Origin: Lachnospiraceae oral taxon 107 str. F0167 | Lineage (GTDB): Bacteria > Bacillota > Clostridia > Lachnospirales > Lachnospiraceae | NCBI GenBank assembly: GCA_000209465.1 | Contig: GL890604.1 | Span: forward strand, 1 to 36,869 | Length of the DNA: 36,869 nt | Direction: 5' to 3' | Shown: positions 34,741 through 36,869 of the stretch, piece after piece | Numbering within the stretch: the first letter of the stretch is position 1 | How the letters are laid out: each line of letters begins with the position of its first letter | Translations under genes and position numbers: made by a program | Notes under the pieces: generated by a model | Databases searched by the model: none | What the model saw: only the letters and a program-made list of their open reading frames with translations | What the model was told of the DNA's origin: nothing

Positions 34741-35709
34741 TTAGCGTGTAAGCATCAGCAACTCAAGTGCCAGCTTATCATTAATATTACCTTGTTTAAT
34801 AGCTTCTTCCAAATCAATTGCATTTTTAACATAGGATAGCAGCAAGGCTATGTCAAAGCCTCTTGATTGGCGTATCAGATTTTTAGCGACATAAGGATTT
34901 AGTTTCATATTTGATATTACATCCTTTTCGCCAAAACCCGCTGCAGTTAATTCCTTGATTTGTAAGAGCTGGTTAAACTGCCTTGTGATAAGAATAATTA
35001 TCTTAAGCGGCGGTTCTTTTAATGCAACTAAGTCTTCATATATATCCAAAGCTTCTTTGATTTTGTTATTTGTAATCATCTTAACAAGTTCAAATATTCT
35101 ATTGGTAAGACTTATACTTGTTATTGCCCTTATATCTTCCTCTTCTATAATATCTTTGTCAAGAGTAAAGGAAAGTAATTTGTCAAGTTCGCTTTTTATT
35201 CTTTCCATATCATTTCCCACTCTTGCTATAAAAAAATCCATATTTGAAACAGTGATTTTTTTACCGGCTCTATTTATAATATTGCCTGCCCAATTCTTCA
35301 GCTCCTCATCGGTAGGATGATTAAGCTCTGCGATATATCCGATATCTTTAACCTTTTTATAAAGCTTGGAGCGCTTGTCAAGGTCTTTTTCTACAAAAAT
35401 AATCTTTGTACTATCGGGCTTATCTGAAATATGGTCAAAAAACTTTTCATTTCCGGCTTTAAACCATTGGCTGTCTTCTATAAGGATACATCTGTATTCA
35501 GAGAAGAACGGAAGAGTATTGCTAAAGTCAATAATGGCATCGATATCTATCCCCTTTCCTTCAAAATAGGCAAAGTTCATTTGGTCGTCACCTACAATAG
35601 CTGATTTTAATCTTTTCTTATAGCTATTTTTTAAAAATTCATCATCACCTGATAGTACATAAATGCCTTTGAATATGGATGTTTTCAAATCATTATTTAA
35701 TACTTTCAT
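34741..35709 (-). CDS. holA: DNA polymerase III subunit delta (HolA)
   Basis: A 322-residue clamp-loader subunit that opens the sliding clamp. It starts MKVLNNDLKTSIFKGIYVLSGDDEFLKNSYKKRL, the usual HolA opening with the degenerate nucleotide-site region. The LARVG-like FFIARVGNDMERIKSELDKL helix and the C-terminal collar region follow. ATG 35709 is chosen because homologous proteins begin there; the longer frame from 35766 adds an implausible 19 residues. No Shine-Dalgarno is seen. Instead an extended -10 box stands just seven bases before the ATG, suggesting a leaderless mRNA. It is the first gene of the minus-strand operon. Confidence 0.93.
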   Translation of the reverse strand: MKVLNNDLKTSIFKGIYVLSGDDEFLKNSYKKRLKSAIVGDDQMNFAYFEGKGIDIDAIIDFSNTLPFFSEYRCILIEDSQWFKAGNEKFFDHISDKPDSTKIIFVEKDLDKRSKLYKKVKDIGYIAELNHPTDEELKNWAGNIINRAGKKITVSNMDFFIARVGNDMERIKSELDKLLSFTLDKDIIEEEDIRAITSISLTNRIFELVKMITNNKIKEALDIYEDLVALKEPPLKIIILITRQFNQLLQIKELTAAGFGEKDVISNMKLNPYVAKNLIRQSRGFDIALLLSYVKNAIDLEEAIKQGNINDKLALELLMLTR

Positions 35710-35724
35710 GAGGATGATTATAGC
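35710..35724 (-). promoter_or_regulatory. Extended -10 promoter directly before holA
   Basis: On the minus strand TGCTATAAT ends seven bases before the holA ATG. The -35 region is weak (TGGATG at 17 bases). A start site at normal distance would fall at or next to the ATG. Confidence 0.5.
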
Positions 35725-35897
35725 ATGAATAGAAAAAACCATCCAGTAAAAAGCTGTGAAAGTCATAGGAAATTACAGTGAAAAATCCGAAGTTTATTCT
35801 TCTTTATAAAATATGTAATAGTTAATCAAAATGAATAATGGATATGAGCCATTAAAAGTTGATATTATCTAAACTTAATTAAATATCCTTTAAAATA

Positions 35898-35926
35898 TTG
35901 ACATGTAAGAGGATAGAGTGTATAGT
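35898..35926 (+). promoter_or_regulatory. rRNA operon promoter P1
   Basis: TTGACA (35898-35903), 17 bases, TATAGT (35921-35926). It is the first of three similarly built promoters upstream of the 16S gene. Confidence 0.8.
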
Positions 35927-35989
35927 TATATCACTGCCTTTTAAGGGCATAATTATTTAAAATAAGATTAAGATTTAAGTTAAACATTC

Positions 35990-36018
35990 TTGACATATTT
36001 TAAAATATTTGATATCAT
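35990..36018 (+). promoter_or_regulatory. rRNA operon promoter P2
   Basis: TTGACA (35990-35995), 17 bases, TATCAT (36013-36018). It lies 92 bases downstream of P1. Confidence 0.75.
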
Positions 36019-36082
36019 GCAAAAGTTGCTCTTTAGAAGCAATAGAGGTTTTAGAAAAAGTAAAACTTTTTTAAAAAAGTTA

Positions 36083-36111
36083 TTGACATATAAAATCTCC
36101 CTTGATATAAT
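36083..36111 (+). promoter_or_regulatory. rRNA operon promoter P3
   Basis: TTGACA (36083-36088), 17 bases, TATAAT (36106-36111), a full consensus promoter. It lies 93 bases after P2 and 350 bases before the 16S gene, and is likely the strongest of the three. Confidence 0.88.
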
Positions 36112-36119
36112 AGCTAAGC

Positions 36120-36460
36120 TGTTTCAAACAGCAAAGCGATGAACCTTGATAATTTAAGATTAAACAGTACACACAACCCTGAAAATTTGCATATTTTTAT
36201 TAACGAGAACAAGCGAAGCGAAGTTCGAGTTTAGAAAAATAGTACACCTCATCGAGCAAAGCGAGATGATGGTGCTACCTTAAAAATATGATGAAGTTTC
36301 AGATGCATTTTTCACTTGATGAAAACAAGCGAAAGCTTGTTTCATATCTTAGTGAAAAGAAAGTTCTTCGTACGAGTGAAACGAGTGCGATAGAACAACC
36401 TTAAAAAACAGTAGATCTGTGAAAACAGATGCAAGCTAGCGAGAAGGCTAGATTAAACTT
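36120..36460 (+). other. 16S rRNA leader with serial hairpins
   Basis: The leader contains several inverted repeats. One is GAAC/GTTC around AAGCGAAG (36207-36226). Another is CACCTCATC/GATGATGGTG (36245-36274). A long stem TTTTTCACT/AGTGAAAAG (36308-36359) encloses ACAAGC-GAAA-GCTTGT, a GNRA tetraloop stem. GTTCT/AGAAC follows (36363-36396), then CTAGC/GCTAG near 36436-36450. They probably include the processing stalk of pre-16S RNA. The motif at 36204-36245 matches the one at 637-673 behind the 23S gene. Confidence 0.6.

Positions 36461-36869
<409 letters not shown>

Overview
The window is a low-GC chromosomal segment lying between two co-oriented ribosomal RNA operons. It opens inside the 3' end of a 23S rRNA gene and ends inside the 5' part of a 16S rRNA gene. 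The 16S start, HrcA with a CIRCE element, Shine-Dalgarno-led genes, low GC and choline-binding-type wall repeats all point to a Bacillota member. My reading of the 16S text is Lachnospiraceae, possibly near Lachnoanaerobaculum; that placement is inference from memory, not a search.

Layout. (1) 1-1486: 23S 3' end, a hairpin-rich spacer with no recognisable 5S gene, then seven tRNA genes (Asp, Val, Thr, Tyr, fMet, Phe, Lys) closed by a terminator. (2) 1500-2530: a run of small and partly broken genes that looks like a decaying accessory patch. (3) 2547-5100: a small membrane protein, a pyridoxamine-phosphate-oxidase-like protein and an isolated tRNA-Pro on the minus strand, an Mbeg1-like hydrolase on plus, and an unlisted 37-residue membrane peptide on minus. 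(4) 5170-10560: a secreted choline-binding-repeat protein, a YheO/DauR-type regulator, and divergently a long tryptophanase/tyrosine phenol-lyase-family enzyme with a sodium:amino-acid symporter; this is an aromatic (or related) amino-acid uptake and cleavage module. (5) 10614-15987: a small membrane protein, then the CIRCE-controlled hrcA-grpE-dnaK-dnaJ heat-shock operon, with grpE frameshifted in an A-rich tract. (6) 16160-22858: a surface-polysaccharide export cluster (RmlC epimerase, Wzm permease, Wzt ATPase with C-terminal sugar-binding domain, and a 1238-residue multidomain glycosyltransferase). (7) 22974-23367: a small membrane protein and two terminators. (8) 23480-30561: a carbohydrate operon (CUT1 ABC importer without its own ATPase, two different class II aldolases flanking an ADP-dependent-type sugar kinase, and an RpiR regulator) behind a promoter carrying an inverted repeat. 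(9) 30710-31240: a roughly 500-nt promoter-driven, hairpin-rich stretch without a credible ORF, a candidate large structured RNA. (10) 31295-35709: a minus-strand housekeeping operon (holA, xpt, yfcE-like, THUMP methyltransferase, rdgB, second YfcE-like phosphoesterase). (11) 35890-36869: three tandem rRNA promoters, a hairpin-rich leader and the 16S start.

The most interesting items are the kinase-plus-two-aldolases operon, whose substrate I cannot name, and the candidate noncoding RNA immediately downstream of it. Start codons were moved from the longest open frame wherever a Shine-Dalgarno sequence decides the start; these cases are stated in each entry.
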